Notes under the pieces: model-generated
What the model saw: only the letters and a program-made list of their open reading frames with translations
Databases searched by the model: none
What the model was told of the DNA's origin: nothing
Shown here: one piece after another, positions 54,249-62,299 of the stretch
Layout: the number at the start of each line of letters is the position of its first letter
Numbering within the stretch: the first letter of the stretch is position 1
NCBI GenBank assembly: GCA_937993755.1
Contig: CALKMA010000002.1
Coordinates: 135,123 to 199,122 of the forward strand
DNA length: 64,000 nucleotides
Reading direction: 5' to 3'
DNA from: HGM13233 sp900762805
Lineage (GTDB): Bacteria; Bacillota; Clostridia; Oscillospirales; Ruminococcaceae
Program-made: the position numbers and the translations under genes

Positions 54249-54788
54249 GTGTCTGGCAACGCCTTTACCGCCGGCAACCGGCCAGGCGGGCTGAACAATG
54301 AAGATCAGATCCGCTTTCTGGTCTGCTATCTCGTGTCGCAGCGCCGCCAGAAGCTGACACCTTCCGACATGCTGGAGACGGTCACATCCTGCGGCGCCGC
54401 CAATTATTTTGAGTGCGCCGACGCCATTTCCGATATGCAGAACAAAAACCACATCGCCGTGATGCCCTCCGGCAAGCTGGACATCACCGACAGCGGCAAA
54501 ACCGTTGCTTCGGGGCTGGCCGACGACCTTCCGTTCAGTGTCCGGCAGCGCGTCATCGAAGCCTGCGACAAGTATCTGCAGTATAAGACCAACATCGGCC
54601 AGCACAAGGTGACCATCACCCCGGCTGAGCCCGGCTACAACGTCAAGTGCGTCATCGCCGACCTCGGCACACCCGTTTTTACGATGGAGCTTTTCGCCCC
54701 GACGGCTGAGAGCGCCCAGACCATCCGCGAGCGGTTCATCCAGAACGGTGCCAAGCTCTATCAGGATGTGCTCGATCTGCTGACCTGA
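54249..54788 (+). CDS. DUF4364 family protein
   Basis: 179-residue protein with a winged-helix-like N-terminal half (LTPSDMLETVTSCGAANYFE) and an alpha-beta C-terminal half, matching DUF4364. No function is established; relatives may be regulators. The start is GTG at 54249 after GAGGAA; the first in-frame ATG is far downstream. It follows the S1 gene by 44 bp and may share its transcript. Confidence 0.75.
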   Translation: MSGNAFTAGNRPGGLNNEDQIRFLVCYLVSQRRQKLTPSDMLETVTSCGAANYFECADAISDMQNKNHIAVMPSGKLDITDSGKTVASGLADDLPFSVRQRVIEACDKYLQYKTNIGQHKVTITPAEPGYNVKCVIADLGTPVFTMELFAPTAESAQTIRERFIQNGAKLYQDVLDLLT

Positions 54789-54854
54789 CGGTATCGGAGC
54801 CGTCAAAGCATGAGGCTGCTGCAGGCAGCCTGAAATCGCTTGAATACAGTTTCC

Positions 54855-54890
54855 AAACGCCCGCCGGTGATTGATCACCGGCGGGCGTTT
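54855..54890 (+). terminator. Terminator after the DUF4364 gene
   Basis: A perfect 16-bp stem (54855-54870 with 54875-54890) with the 4-base loop TTGA, 66 bp past the stop. From here to 55158 nothing further is supported. Confidence 0.8.
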
Positions 54891-55158
54891 GTCGCGGCGG
54901 CACCGGCCGACGAAAAAAGCCACAGATCAGAGAAAAGGCGATACTATTCTCAATCGCAAAGAGCTATATGAGTACCGGCACGGCAAAGCGCTGATGCACT
55001 TTCCATTCGTATTTGAACTTTGTGTGCTGTGCGCTTTTGCTCTTGCAACATAGTTTCTGCCATTGAGGAAATAAGGGCTCGCCAATGCTTCTTTGCGTCA
55101 CGGTCAAGCTAAAATGTCGCCCCGACCTTTTGACTGCACAGCACTACTACCTGCTGCA

Positions 55159-55584
55159 TTACTCCGTCCGGCTCTTAAAGCCTTTCTCCCTGGCGTATTC
55201 ACTGGCTTTCCGTTTCCGTTCCTCGCTGTACGGGGCGGTCAAATGGAATGAAAAACGCCCCTTGCGGATTTCAACCTCCATGCGACCGGTGTCTGGGTCC
55301 CCATCGTCCGGGCGGCATCATGCCCCGGCTCCGTCTCTGCCGGCCTGAAGCTGCTTCCCTCAAACGGCCTCCCGCCACCATGCTTCCTCTGTGCCCTCTG
55401 CACTGATCCGAACGGTGCCCCGTCCGGTCACCAGAAAGGGAAAGGTGCTCTCGATGCGCCCCGCTATACGGACGGCAAAGCGCCGGTCAAACGCCGGCGC
55501 TGACTGCTTTTCTCGGACTGCGCGCCGGTCATCCCGCCGCTGTATCATCTGTTTCTTTCGGGCATCTGTTTTGCTGTATCGCAT
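55159..55584 (-). pseudogene. Interrupted orphan reading frame (two in-frame TGA)
   Basis: A plausible gene starts at 55584 (MRYSKTDARKKQMIQRRDDR) with GAGAGGAG upstream and runs 74 codons to a TGA at 55360. The same frame resumes after a second TGA and continues as a protein-like segment (MEVEIRKGRFSFHLTAPYSE, then ERKRKASEYAREKGF) to a TAA at 55159. Composition on both sides is protein-like, so this looks like one gene broken by two point mutations, or two small genes. I do not recognise the family. A recoding explanation is not supported. Confidence 0.45.
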
Positions 55585-55642
55585 TTGCTCTGACTCCTCT
55601 CTCCTGCTGTTTGGTACTCGTCGGCGTGTCCGCCGCTAAGCC

Positions 55643-55999
55643 TCATAATTCCGCACAATCTTTCTTGAAATACACATCGTTGACGACTGCCATAATGACC
55701 AGTCGGCCGTCCTCCTCCGACAGCAGTGACAGTGAGCCGCACTGCCGCAGCACATGCATGCACTGCAATATGCCGAGCTCGTCGAGATGGATATCCTCCA
55801 GCCCACGCACACAGAAGCCCGCCATGCCGGTCCGTGGGATCACCGGCATCGGCAGCACCTCCCCGCCGCAGCAATCGGCCAGCCGGCACATATATTCGAC
55901 AACCTCCATGTAATCGCTCCACCGCACCGGATCAAGCGCGTAATCCTCGTCGCGCTGTCCCAGATAATCGCCGCCCGCAATCAGCATCCGGACTCGCAT
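55643..55999 (-). CDS. Hypothetical protein
   Basis: 118 residues from ATG 55999, which follows GGGAGGAG at about 8-10 bases. I recognise no family. It is acidic, with several cysteines (YMCRLADCCGGE) and a hydrophobic, well-formed C-terminal half (GRLVIMAVVNDVYF). The same frame extends to GTG 56041 without a good site. It overlaps the upstream small gene and lies 58 bp before the interrupted frame, so the four minus-strand genes here may form one unit. Confidence 0.5.
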   Translation of the reverse strand: MRVRMLIAGGDYLGQRDEDYALDPVRWSDYMEVVEYMCRLADCCGGEVLPMPVIPRTGMAGFCVRGLEDIHLDELGILQCMHVLRQCGSLSLLSEEDGRLVIMAVVNDVYFKKDCAEL

Positions 56000-56226
56000 C
56001 CGTTCCAGCTCCTCCCACGTTTCCGACTCTGCGGCAGGCACCGCCGGGCGGGCTGGCCGCCGATCTGCCCGACAGGCTCGTCATAGCCCAATTCCAAAGG
56101 CTCTCTGTCATTTCCTTCCATGGAGCTGCCGCTCGTTATTTCGGCTGCCGGTCGTTTGGAACCGAAAGTTTTCCCGCCTGCGGCGGTCTCCGGCTTCCCT
56201 TCTTTTCGCTTTTCGGTGCTTTCAAG
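55981..56226 (-). CDS. Small basic hypothetical protein
   Basis: 81 residues from ATG 56226 (MLESTEKRKEGKPETAAGGK), preceded by AAAGGAAC. Lys/Gly/Arg-rich, probably disordered. No family recognised. Its end overlaps the start of the next gene in another frame. It could be spurious, but the promoter-like elements and hairpin upstream support transcription. Confidence 0.35.
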   Translation of the reverse strand, partial: LESTEKRKEGKPETAAGGKTFGSKRPAAEITSGSSMEGNDREPLELGYDEPVGQIGGQPARRCLPQSRKRGRSWNGCESGC

Positions 56227-56278
56227 CATTCTTGTTCCTTTCCGCTCTCCGCTTTTTCTCCGCTTCCTGCATACAAAG

Positions 56279-56322
56279 ACCCGACCCGCAGTGCGCTTTC
56301 TTTCGCTGTGGGTCGGGCTCCT
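56279..56322 (-). terminator. Hairpin in the leader of the small orphan gene
   Basis: Arms CCGACCCGCAG and CTGTGGGTCGG (about 56281-56291 with 56305-56316) form a GC-rich stem. On the minus strand it lies just after the predicted promoter and ends in TCTTTG. It may be an attenuator or the end of an upstream transcript. Confidence 0.4.
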
Positions 56323-56326
56323 ATTA

Positions 56327-56355
56327 TATATACAGATTTGGAGTGACAATTCCAA
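56327..56355 (-). promoter_or_regulatory. Possible promoter of the orphan gene string
   Basis: Minus strand: TTGGAA (56350-56355), 17-bp spacer, TATATA (56327-56332), in an AT-rich pocket. Confidence 0.45.
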
Positions 56356-56369
56356 CGCAAAATTTTATT

Positions 56370-56397
56370 GAATTGCGATATATTGTTATCGAATTGC
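56370..56397. repeat. Direct GAATTGC repeat two helical turns apart
   Basis: GAATTGC occurs at 56370-56376 and 56391-56397, spaced 21 bp, with the near-palindrome GATATATTGTTATC between. Just upstream of the -35 at 56350-56355, so it could bind a regulator. Confidence 0.4.
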
Positions 56398-56518
56398 AAT
56401 CTTATTCACAAAAATTTTACAAATAGACGTGACAAATATCAAAACAATGTCAGTAATTGTCCTGCCGGCCGCAGACTGACATGGCGCGCTTGCTTTCCAG
56501 CCCTTTTCAGCGGCAGAG

Positions 56519-57130
56519 TTACCGATCATAGCGGAATTCATCCAGCTCGTCGTCAAGATCGTCATCGTCATCCCAGCAGCCGTCCGGGTCAAGATCCTCC
56601 TCGTCAAACTCATCGTGTTCAAAGGATGAGGCGCCGGTTTTGCCGTTTTCAGAGGGGGAAAGCAGCGTAGTCAATATACCGGCACCGCGTTTTCCGGTTC
56701 CGACCGGCACGGAAGTCAGCGCACTGAGGGCAGCATCCGCTGCCCGTCGATCCTCGGCATAGGACGCCGTCCAGCCCCTCTGCTTGCGCAGCGCCCTGAC
56801 GCGCTCCAAAAGCGCCATACAGCGCCTGACCTCGGCCAACTCCTTTGTCAACGCCTCATTGATGGCCTTTTGTTCCTCCAACCCTTTTCCCCGCCATGGG
56901 TCGCTTTCCACCTTTTTCGTCACCTCGGCGGCCATCCTGTCGGTTAGATCAGTAAGCCGGGCTTCAAGCTCTTCGAGCGTCTGCCGCTGACTTCTGACGC
57001 CGAGGCCGCTGCGCTCAGCTTCTATCTGACCGACAAGCTCCTCCATCTCAGTGATGCTGAGATTGCCGATCCGTTCTGCCCGGTCGTCATCCGACGGGGA
57101 AAACAGCATTTTAAGTAGACCCATATCCAT
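56519..57130 (-). CDS. Hypothetical coiled-coil protein with acidic tail
   Basis: 203 residues from ATG 57130 (MDMGLLKMLFSPSDDD), preceded by CGGAGGTG. Residues about 25-140 are charged helical heptads (EELEARLTDLTDRMAAEVTK and similar). The last 35 residues are almost all Asp/Glu (DDDDDLDDELDE). No family recognised; no membrane segment. Acidic tails like this occur in chromatin-like and chaperone-like bacterial proteins, but no role can be assigned. Confidence 0.6.
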   Translation of the reverse strand: MDMGLLKMLFSPSDDDRAERIGNLSITEMEELVGQIEAERSGLGVRSQRQTLEELEARLTDLTDRMAAEVTKKVESDPWRGKGLEEQKAINEALTKELAEVRRCMALLERVRALRKQRGWTASYAEDRRAADAALSALTSVPVGTGKRGAGILTTLLSPSENGKTGASSFEHDEFDEEDLDPDGCWDDDDDLDDELDEFRYDR

Positions 57131-57360
57131 GCACCTCCGATGCTTCGGCCGCCCCAAGCGGCTTTTTGCTGTCTTTAATAAAGTATAGCACCACACACTG
57201 CCGCTGTAAAGGTTGGGCGGTCAGTTCTGTGCCGTTTCGGAAACGCTCCGCTTCGGCGAAATCCTCTGCGGCATAAACAGCCGGACTGCCCCGTCTCTAT
57301 CCGGCTCTGCCCGCTTTTGACAGGGCGGAGCGCCAAATCTCAATTTTTTTGAAAAAACAC

Positions 57361-57389
57361 TTGCAAAATGTATCCCGGTGTGGTAATAT
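57361..57389 (+). promoter_or_regulatory. Promoter of the tRNA operon
   Basis: TTGCAA (57361-57366), 17-bp spacer, TAATAT (57384-57389), 33 bp before the first tRNA. Confidence 0.7.
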
Positions 57390-57422
57390 AATTCTCGCTG
57401 ACGTTCAGCAACAGGGCCATGT

Positions 57423-57499
57423 GGGCCTTTAGCTCAGTTGGTTAGAGCAACCGGCTCATAACCGGTCGGTCCCGGGTTCGAGTCCCTGAAGGCCCACCA
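57423..57499 (+). tRNA. tRNA with CAT anticodon (Met or Ile2)
   Basis: 77 bases, CCA encoded. The anticodon stem ACCGG/CCGGT encloses CTCATAA, so the anticodon is CAT. The body (GGGCCTTTAGCTCAGTTGG) is closer to minor isoleucine tRNA (Ile2, lysidine-modified by TilS) than to elongator Met as I recall them, and it is not an initiator. One mismatch (C50-U64) sits in the T stem. Identity needs a tRNA model. Confidence 0.9.
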
Positions 57500-57505
57500 A
57501 CATAC

Positions 57506-57581
57506 AGGGGTATAGCTCAGCTGGTAGAGCAGCGGTCTCCAAAACCGCGTGCCGAGGGTTCAAGTCCTTCTGCCCCTGCCA
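57506..57581 (+). tRNA. tRNA-Trp (CCA)
   Basis: 76 bases. The anticodon stem GCGGT/ACCGC encloses CTCCAAA, anticodon CCA. Acceptor AGGGGTA pairs with TGCCCCT, discriminator G, CCA encoded. Confidence 0.95.
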
Positions 57582-57643
57582 CAGAAGAACGCAAACGCCT
57601 GTGTTCTTCTTCCCCACAAAAAAGCCGCAAGGCTTTATATTCG

Positions 57644-57719
57644 GCCCGGTGGTGCAGTCGGTTAGCACGCCAGCCTGTCACGCTGGAGGTCGTGAGTTCG
57701 AGTCTCATCCGGGTCGCCA
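57644..57719 (+). tRNA. tRNA-Asp (GTC)
   Basis: 76 bases. The anticodon stem CCAGC/GCTGG encloses CTGTCAC, anticodon GTC. Discriminator G, as AspRS needs; CCA encoded. Confidence 0.95.
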
Positions 57720-57722
57720 TTT

Positions 57723-57798
57723 GCTGATGTAGCTCAGTCGGCAGAGCACCTCATTGGTAATGAGGAGGTTCACGAGTTCGATTCTCGTCATCAGCTCC
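57723..57798 (+). tRNA. tRNA-Thr (GGT)
   Basis: 76 bases. The anticodon stem CCTCA/TGAGG encloses TTGGTAA, anticodon GGT. Acceptor GCTGATG pairs with CATCAGC; CCA encoded. Confidence 0.95.
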
Positions 57799-57806
57799 AA
57801 TTGAAC

Positions 57807-57849
57807 AAAATGCCTTTTCTGATACTTATGTGTCAGAAAAGGCATTTTT
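57807..57849 (+). terminator. Terminator of the tRNA operon
   Basis: A perfect 16-bp stem (57807-57822 with 57833-57848) with T-rich 3' end, 8 bp after tRNA-Thr. Confidence 0.9.
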
Positions 57850-58355
57850 CATGCCCAAACGACCTTTGCGCCGCAGCTGCCGGTCTGTCACGCTTTCGGA
57901 GCATGGAGCGGCGCGACCTGACCTGCGCGGCCGCTGTTATTCGGCTGCTCTCCCGAACGATACGGCGGCGGCTGAACCGGCACCCGGTAAAACGGCCGCC
58001 CCGCCCCACGTGCCGCTTGCCCTCATGAGCTTCCCGGCAAAACACTTCACGGCTCTTGACGGCACGGCAGCGAGAGTGCGTCAGCTATTCACACCGCCCT
58101 TTTGTTCTCTCTTTTCTGTAAAAAAGCATCCCCTGCTGTTTTTCAGGGTTGTACTGCCTTGGCCCCAAAGGACCGCTGCTTTTCTGTCAAAGCCCGCTCT
58201 GAAATATATCGGCCATAGCTCCCGCCTATAAGCCTTCTGCTTGTCCCACCTTTCCCGCGTCATCACGCCCCCGTCCCACTGTATCAATCGCTGCAAACGG
58301 GGCATACTGGTCTTGAAGTCTTATCCAAACCATATCACCAAACCGGAGGAACCAT
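57850..58355. other. Gene-free interval
   Basis: About 500 bp with short overlapping frames on both strands, none with a ribosome site and protein-like content. No RNA gene is visible. Confidence 0.35.
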
Positions 58356-58565
58356 ATGAAAACACTCAGGACCTGCCTCTTCCTTCTTGCTGCTATCGGC
58401 GCCGTCAATTGGGGGCTCGTCGGCCTGTTCCGCTTTGACCTCGTCGCCTGGATCGCCGGCGGATCGGCCACCACGGCCGCCCGCATCATATACACCGTCA
58501 TCGGTCTGTGCGGCGTGGCCTCCCTTTTTGCCGCCCTTTCCGACTGCGGCAGCAAGGAGGTCTGA
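58356..58565 (+). CDS. DUF378 family membrane protein
   Basis: 69-residue protein with two membrane helices (about 5-25 and 43-62) separated by a short loop, and the DUF378 signature AAIGAVNWGLVGLF. Function unknown. GGAGG precedes the start. The alcohol dehydrogenase starts 2 bp after its stop, so the two are probably co-transcribed. Confidence 0.88.
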   Translation: MKTLRTCLFLLAAIGAVNWGLVGLFRFDLVAWIAGGSATTAARIIYTVIGLCGVASLFAALSDCGSKEV

Positions 58566-58567
58566 CC

Positions 58568-59755
58568 ATGCGCTTCACTCTGCCAAGAGATATCTACCAC
58601 GGCGAAGGCACCCTTGAAGAGCTGCGCCGGCTCTCCGGCAAGCGCGCCGTTATCGTGACGGGCGGCAGCTCCATGCAGCGGTTCGGCATTATCGGCCGTA
58701 TCGAAGGCTATCTGCATGAGGCCGGCATGGAAACATCTCTTATCGAGGGGGTTGAGCCTGACCCCTCAGTCGAGACGGTGCTGCGTGGCGCCGGCGTCAT
58801 GCGGCAGCTCCGGCCCGACTGGATCGTCGCCGTCGGCGGCGGCTCTCCTATCGACGCCGCCAAGGCCATGTGGGTCTTCTACGAGCATCCAGAAGTCGAT
58901 TTCAAGGCGTTGACCGTCCCGTTTGGCTTTCCCAAGCTGCGGAACAAGGCAAGATTCTGCGCCATCCCCTCGACCTCCGGCACAGCCACCGAGGTGACGG
59001 CTTTTTCTGTTATCACCGACTATCAAAATGGGATTAAATATCCTCTGGCCGATTTTGAGATAACGCCCGACGTGGCCATTGTTGACCCGGCGCTCGCCCG
59101 CACCATGCCCCGCCGGTTAGCGGCCTACACCGGCATGGATGCCTTCACCCACGCCACCGAAGCCTACGTCTCCACACTGCACAGCGAATTCACCGATCCG
59201 CTGGCGCTGCACGCGCTGGAGCTGATCGACCGCCATCTTGTCGCCTCGTGCGACGGCGACCGGCTGGCGCGCGAAAAGCTGCACGACGCACAGTGCCTCG
59301 CCGGCATGGCCTTTTCCAACGCCCTGCTGGGCATCGTCCATTCAATGGCGCACAAAACGGGGGCTGCTTTCGGCGCCACGCACATCGTACACGGCTGCGC
59401 CAACGCCATGTACCTGCCCACCGTCATCCGCTTCAATGCTAGGGTCGAGCAGGCACAAGCACGCTACGCCGTCATCGCCCGCCGTCTCGGCCTGTCCGGC
59501 GCAAGCAGCGCACAGCTCGTTGAGGCGCTCATCGGGCGCATCAACGAGCTGAATCGGGCTCTCGGTATCCCCCGCTGTATCCGCGAATACGAAAACGGCG
59601 CCATCAGTGAGCACGAATACCTTGAAAAGCTGCCGGAGATTGCCCGGCAGGCCGTCGCGGATGCCTGTACCGGGTCAAATCCCCGCCCCGTAGATGAAAA
59701 GCAAATGGAACAGCTGCTGCGAGCCGTCTATTACGGCGAACCGCTTGAAATCTGA
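58568..59755 (+). CDS. Iron-containing alcohol dehydrogenase
   Basis: Type III (Fe) dehydrogenase of about 395 residues, of the butanol/1,3-propanediol dehydrogenase group. ATG 58568 follows AAGGAGG. NAD(P) is bound by VGGGSPIDAAKAM. The metal-binding region shows GMDAFTHATEAYVS and GIVHSMAHKTGAAFGATHIV with HGCAN, so the Asp and three His ligands are present. It probably reduces aldehydes in fermentation, disposing of NAD(P)H; the exact substrate is not readable. Confidence 0.9.
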   Translation: MRFTLPRDIYHGEGTLEELRRLSGKRAVIVTGGSSMQRFGIIGRIEGYLHEAGMETSLIEGVEPDPSVETVLRGAGVMRQLRPDWIVAVGGGSPIDAAKAMWVFYEHPEVDFKALTVPFGFPKLRNKARFCAIPSTSGTATEVTAFSVITDYQNGIKYPLADFEITPDVAIVDPALARTMPRRLAAYTGMDAFTHATEAYVSTLHSEFTDPLALHALELIDRHLVASCDGDRLAREKLHDAQCLAGMAFSNALLGIVHSMAHKTGAAFGATHIVHGCANAMYLPTVIRFNARVEQAQARYAVIARRLGLSGASSAQLVEALIGRINELNRALGIPRCIREYENGAISEHEYLEKLPEIARQAVADACTGSNPRPVDEKQMEQLLRAVYYGEPLEI

Positions 59756-59790
59756 CAAGCACCCTGTTCTTCCACAGGTATCCGGCTATT

Positions 59791-59832
59791 ACCGCCGGCG
59801 CGGTTGCAATGGCCGCGCCGGCGGTATATAAT
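59791..59832 (+). promoter_or_regulatory. Terminator hairpin containing the nfnA promoter -35
   Basis: A perfect 13-bp GC stem (59791-59803 with 59813-59825), loop 59804-59812. The loop holds TTGCAA (59804-59809), and TATAAT (59827-59832) follows 17 bp after it. It serves as both the adh terminator and the nfnAB promoter. Confidence 0.65.
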
Positions 59833-59858
59833 GAAAGAAAAAAACGGAGGCACCCAAC

Positions 59859-60701
59859 TTGTACCGTATTGTTAAAAAGCAGGTACTCAACCCCACCGTC
59901 ACGCTGATGGAGGTGGAAGCGCCGGCCATCTCCGCCAAGGCAAAAGCAGGGCAGTTCATCATTCTGCGCGTTGACAGCGAAGGGGAGCGCATCCCGCTGA
60001 CCGTCGCCAATACCGACCCTGCCCGCGGGACAGTCACCATTATTTTCCAGATCGTCGGCGCCACCACCCGGCTGCTCAACACGCTTGAGGCTGGCGACAG
60101 CATCCGTGACTTTGTTGGTCCGCTCGGTGTTCCGACTGCCCTCGGCGGCGTCAGCTCGGCGGCCGTCATTGGAGGCGGCGTCGGCAGCGCCATCGCCTAC
60201 CCCATCGCCAAGCAGCTGCACAGCAATGGCGCGCACGTGGATTCTATCATCGGCTTCCGCAGCAAGGAGCTTGTCATTTTGAAAGACGAGTTTGCCGCCG
60301 TCTCCGACCGGCTGGTGCTGATGACCGATGACGGCTCGGCCGGTGAGAAAGGGCTTGTGACAGCGGCACTCGAACGGCTCATCACCGAGGGGGCTCAGTA
60401 TGATGCCGTGTTTGCCATCGGGCCATTGATCATGATGAAATTCGTGGCGCTCACCACAAAAAAGTACGGGATCAAAACAGTTGTCAGCATGAATCCCATC
60501 ATGATCGACGGAACCGGCATGTGCGGCTGCTGCCGCCTGACTGTCGGCGGCGTCACGAAATTTGCCTGTGTAGACGGCCCCGACTTCGACGGCCATCTGG
60601 TGGATTTCGACGAGGCCATCGCCCGCTCCTCAGCCTATCGGCCCTTTGAGGAGCGCGCCCGCGAAAAAGGCTGCCGGCTGCTGAAGAAAGAGGTGGAATA
60701 A
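59859..60701 (+). CDS. nfnA: NfnA: ferredoxin-NADP+ reductase subunit alpha
   Basis: Small subunit of the NfnAB electron-bifurcating transhydrogenase, often labelled sulfide/dihydroorotate dehydrogenase-like FAD/NAD-binding protein. It holds an FAD-binding barrel, an NAD-binding domain (VIGGGVGSAIAYPIAKQ) and a C-terminal [2Fe-2S] cysteine cluster (MCGCCRLTVGGVTKFAC). The start is TTG at 59859 after GGAGG. 280 residues is normal. Together with NfnB it exchanges electrons among NADH, ferredoxin and NADPH. nfnB follows with no gap. Confidence 0.9.
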   Translation: MYRIVKKQVLNPTVTLMEVEAPAISAKAKAGQFIILRVDSEGERIPLTVANTDPARGTVTIIFQIVGATTRLLNTLEAGDSIRDFVGPLGVPTALGGVSSAAVIGGGVGSAIAYPIAKQLHSNGAHVDSIIGFRSKELVILKDEFAAVSDRLVLMTDDGSAGEKGLVTAALERLITEGAQYDAVFAIGPLIMMKFVALTTKKYGIKTVVSMNPIMIDGTGMCGCCRLTVGGVTKFACVDGPDFDGHLVDFDEAIARSSAYRPFEERAREKGCRLLKKEVE

Positions 60702-62105
60702 ATGACCAATATGTCACTGAAAAAGAATGAGATGCCGCTTCGCGCCCCAAAAGAACGGCGCGAAACCTTTGACGAGGTGGCGCTTGGCTACACCGAGGGC
60801 CTGGCGCTCGACGAGGCCGCCCGCTGCCTTCACTGCAGGAACAAGCCCTGCGTTGGCGGCTGCCCGGTCGCCATAGACATTCCCGCCTTTATCGCCAAGG
60901 TGTGCGAGCGGGACTATGAAGGGGCTTTTGCCGTCATCGACCGCAGCAGCAGCCTGCCGGCCGTCTGCGGGCGTGTCTGCCCGCAGGAAAACCAGTGCGA
61001 AAAGTACTGCGTGCGCGGCATCAAAGGCGAACCTGTCGGTATCGGCCGCCTTGAGCGCTTTGTAGCCGACCGTCACGCTGCCTCCGGCGCGCCGGCTCCG
61101 GCCATCCCCACTCCCAACGGGCACCGCGTCGCCATCGTCGGCTCCGGCCCGTCGGGCCTGTCGTGCGCCGGCGACCTTGCAAAAAAAGGCTACAATGTCA
61201 CTATTTTTGAAGCGCTTCACACACCCGGCGGTGTGCTGGTCTATGGCATTCCCGAATTCCGCCTGCCCAAGGCCATTGTCAGCCGCGAGATAGACGGCCT
61301 GCGTGCGTTGGGCGTCAAGATCGAGACCAACGCCGTTGTCGGCAAAACGGTGACGGTCGCCGAGCTGTTCGAGCAGGGCTTTGAGGCTGTTTTCATCGGT
61401 GCCGGCGCCGGTCTGCCGCGTTTTATGAATATTCCGGGAGAAAACCTCAAGGGCGTCTATTCTGCCAATGAGTTCCTCACCCGCGTCAACCTGATGAAGG
61501 CCTATCGGCCCGATTCCGACACACCTGCCCCCGTTTTCACGTCGGCCGCCGTCGTAGGCGGCGGCAATGTTGCCATGGACGCCGCCCGCTGTGCCAAGCG
61601 CCTCGGTGCTTCCCGCGTCATGATCATCTACCGTCGCTCCGAGACCGAGCTGCCCGCCCGCCGCGAGGAGGTCGGGCACGCCAAGGAGGAGGGCATCGAA
61701 TTCCATATGCTCTGTAATCCCGTCGCCATCACCGGCGGGGCGGACGGCAGCGTACAGTCCATCCGCTGCATCCGCATGGAGCTGGGTGAGCCGGATGCTT
61801 CCGGCCGGCGCAGCCCCATCCCGGTTGAGGGCTCGGAATTCGAGCTTCCGGTTGACTGCGTGATCATGGCGATCGGCACCTCGCCCAATCCCCTGCTTTA
61901 CCGCACCACCGAGGGGCTGACCGTTAACCGCCGCGGCTGCATCGTGGCCGAGGAAGAGACCGGCCGCACATCGCTCGAAGGCGTCTATGCCGGCGGCGAC
62001 GCCGTGACGGGCGCGGCCACTGTCATACTGGCGATGGGAGCCGGAAAAAAGGCCGCCGCCGCTATCGACAGGCAGCTCATGGGCGGCGAGAAGCCCCAGG
62101 CATAG
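60702..62105 (+). CDS. nfnB: NfnB: NADPH-binding subunit (GltD-like)
   Basis: Large subunit of NfnAB, also annotated NADPH-dependent glutamate synthase small chain. The N-terminus holds two [4Fe-4S] cysteine sets (CLHCRNKPCVGGCP and CGRVCPQENQCEKYC), then FAD- and NADPH-binding folds (VGSGPSGLSCAGDLAKKG, GGGNVAMDAARCAKRLGAS). 467 residues fits NfnB. It directly follows nfnA with no glutamate-synthase large chain, so NfnAB is the better call. Confidence 0.92.
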   Translation: MTNMSLKKNEMPLRAPKERRETFDEVALGYTEGLALDEAARCLHCRNKPCVGGCPVAIDIPAFIAKVCERDYEGAFAVIDRSSSLPAVCGRVCPQENQCEKYCVRGIKGEPVGIGRLERFVADRHAASGAPAPAIPTPNGHRVAIVGSGPSGLSCAGDLAKKGYNVTIFEALHTPGGVLVYGIPEFRLPKAIVSREIDGLRALGVKIETNAVVGKTVTVAELFEQGFEAVFIGAGAGLPRFMNIPGENLKGVYSANEFLTRVNLMKAYRPDSDTPAPVFTSAAVVGGGNVAMDAARCAKRLGASRVMIIYRRSETELPARREEVGHAKEEGIEFHMLCNPVAITGGADGSVQSIRCIRMELGEPDASGRRSPIPVEGSEFELPVDCVIMAIGTSPNPLLYRTTEGLTVNRRGCIVAEEETGRTSLEGVYAGGDAVTGAATVILAMGAGKKAAAAIDRQLMGGEKPQA

Positions 62106-62149
62106 TACAGCCGTTCAAAGCAAAACTGCGCGTTGCGCGCGTCTCATGA

Positions 62150-62194
62150 AAATCAGATCGGATAGATTATTATGAATTTGCCGATCTGGTTTTT
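62150..62194 (+). terminator. Terminator of the nfnAB operon
   Basis: A 12-bp stem (62150-62161 with 62181-62192, one G-T pair) followed by T5, 45 bp after the nfnB stop. Confidence 0.8.
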
Positions 62195-62299
62195 CACACG
62201 TCAGTCCGTTGTTTGGTGAGCCATACCTAAGCATATCCTCAACAAATGCCCTTTCTGAGCCTGCAGACAACTTTATTTAGCAGCAGGAGGTATACCGCA

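Noticed and set aside
54871..55053. 60-codon plus-strand frame after the DUF4364 gene
   Set aside because: Begins inside a terminator hairpin; only its second half looks protein-like, too little to support.
55360..55362. Selenocysteine at the TGA of the interrupted frame
   Set aside because: No SECIS-like hairpin seen after it and a second TGA follows; decay is simpler.
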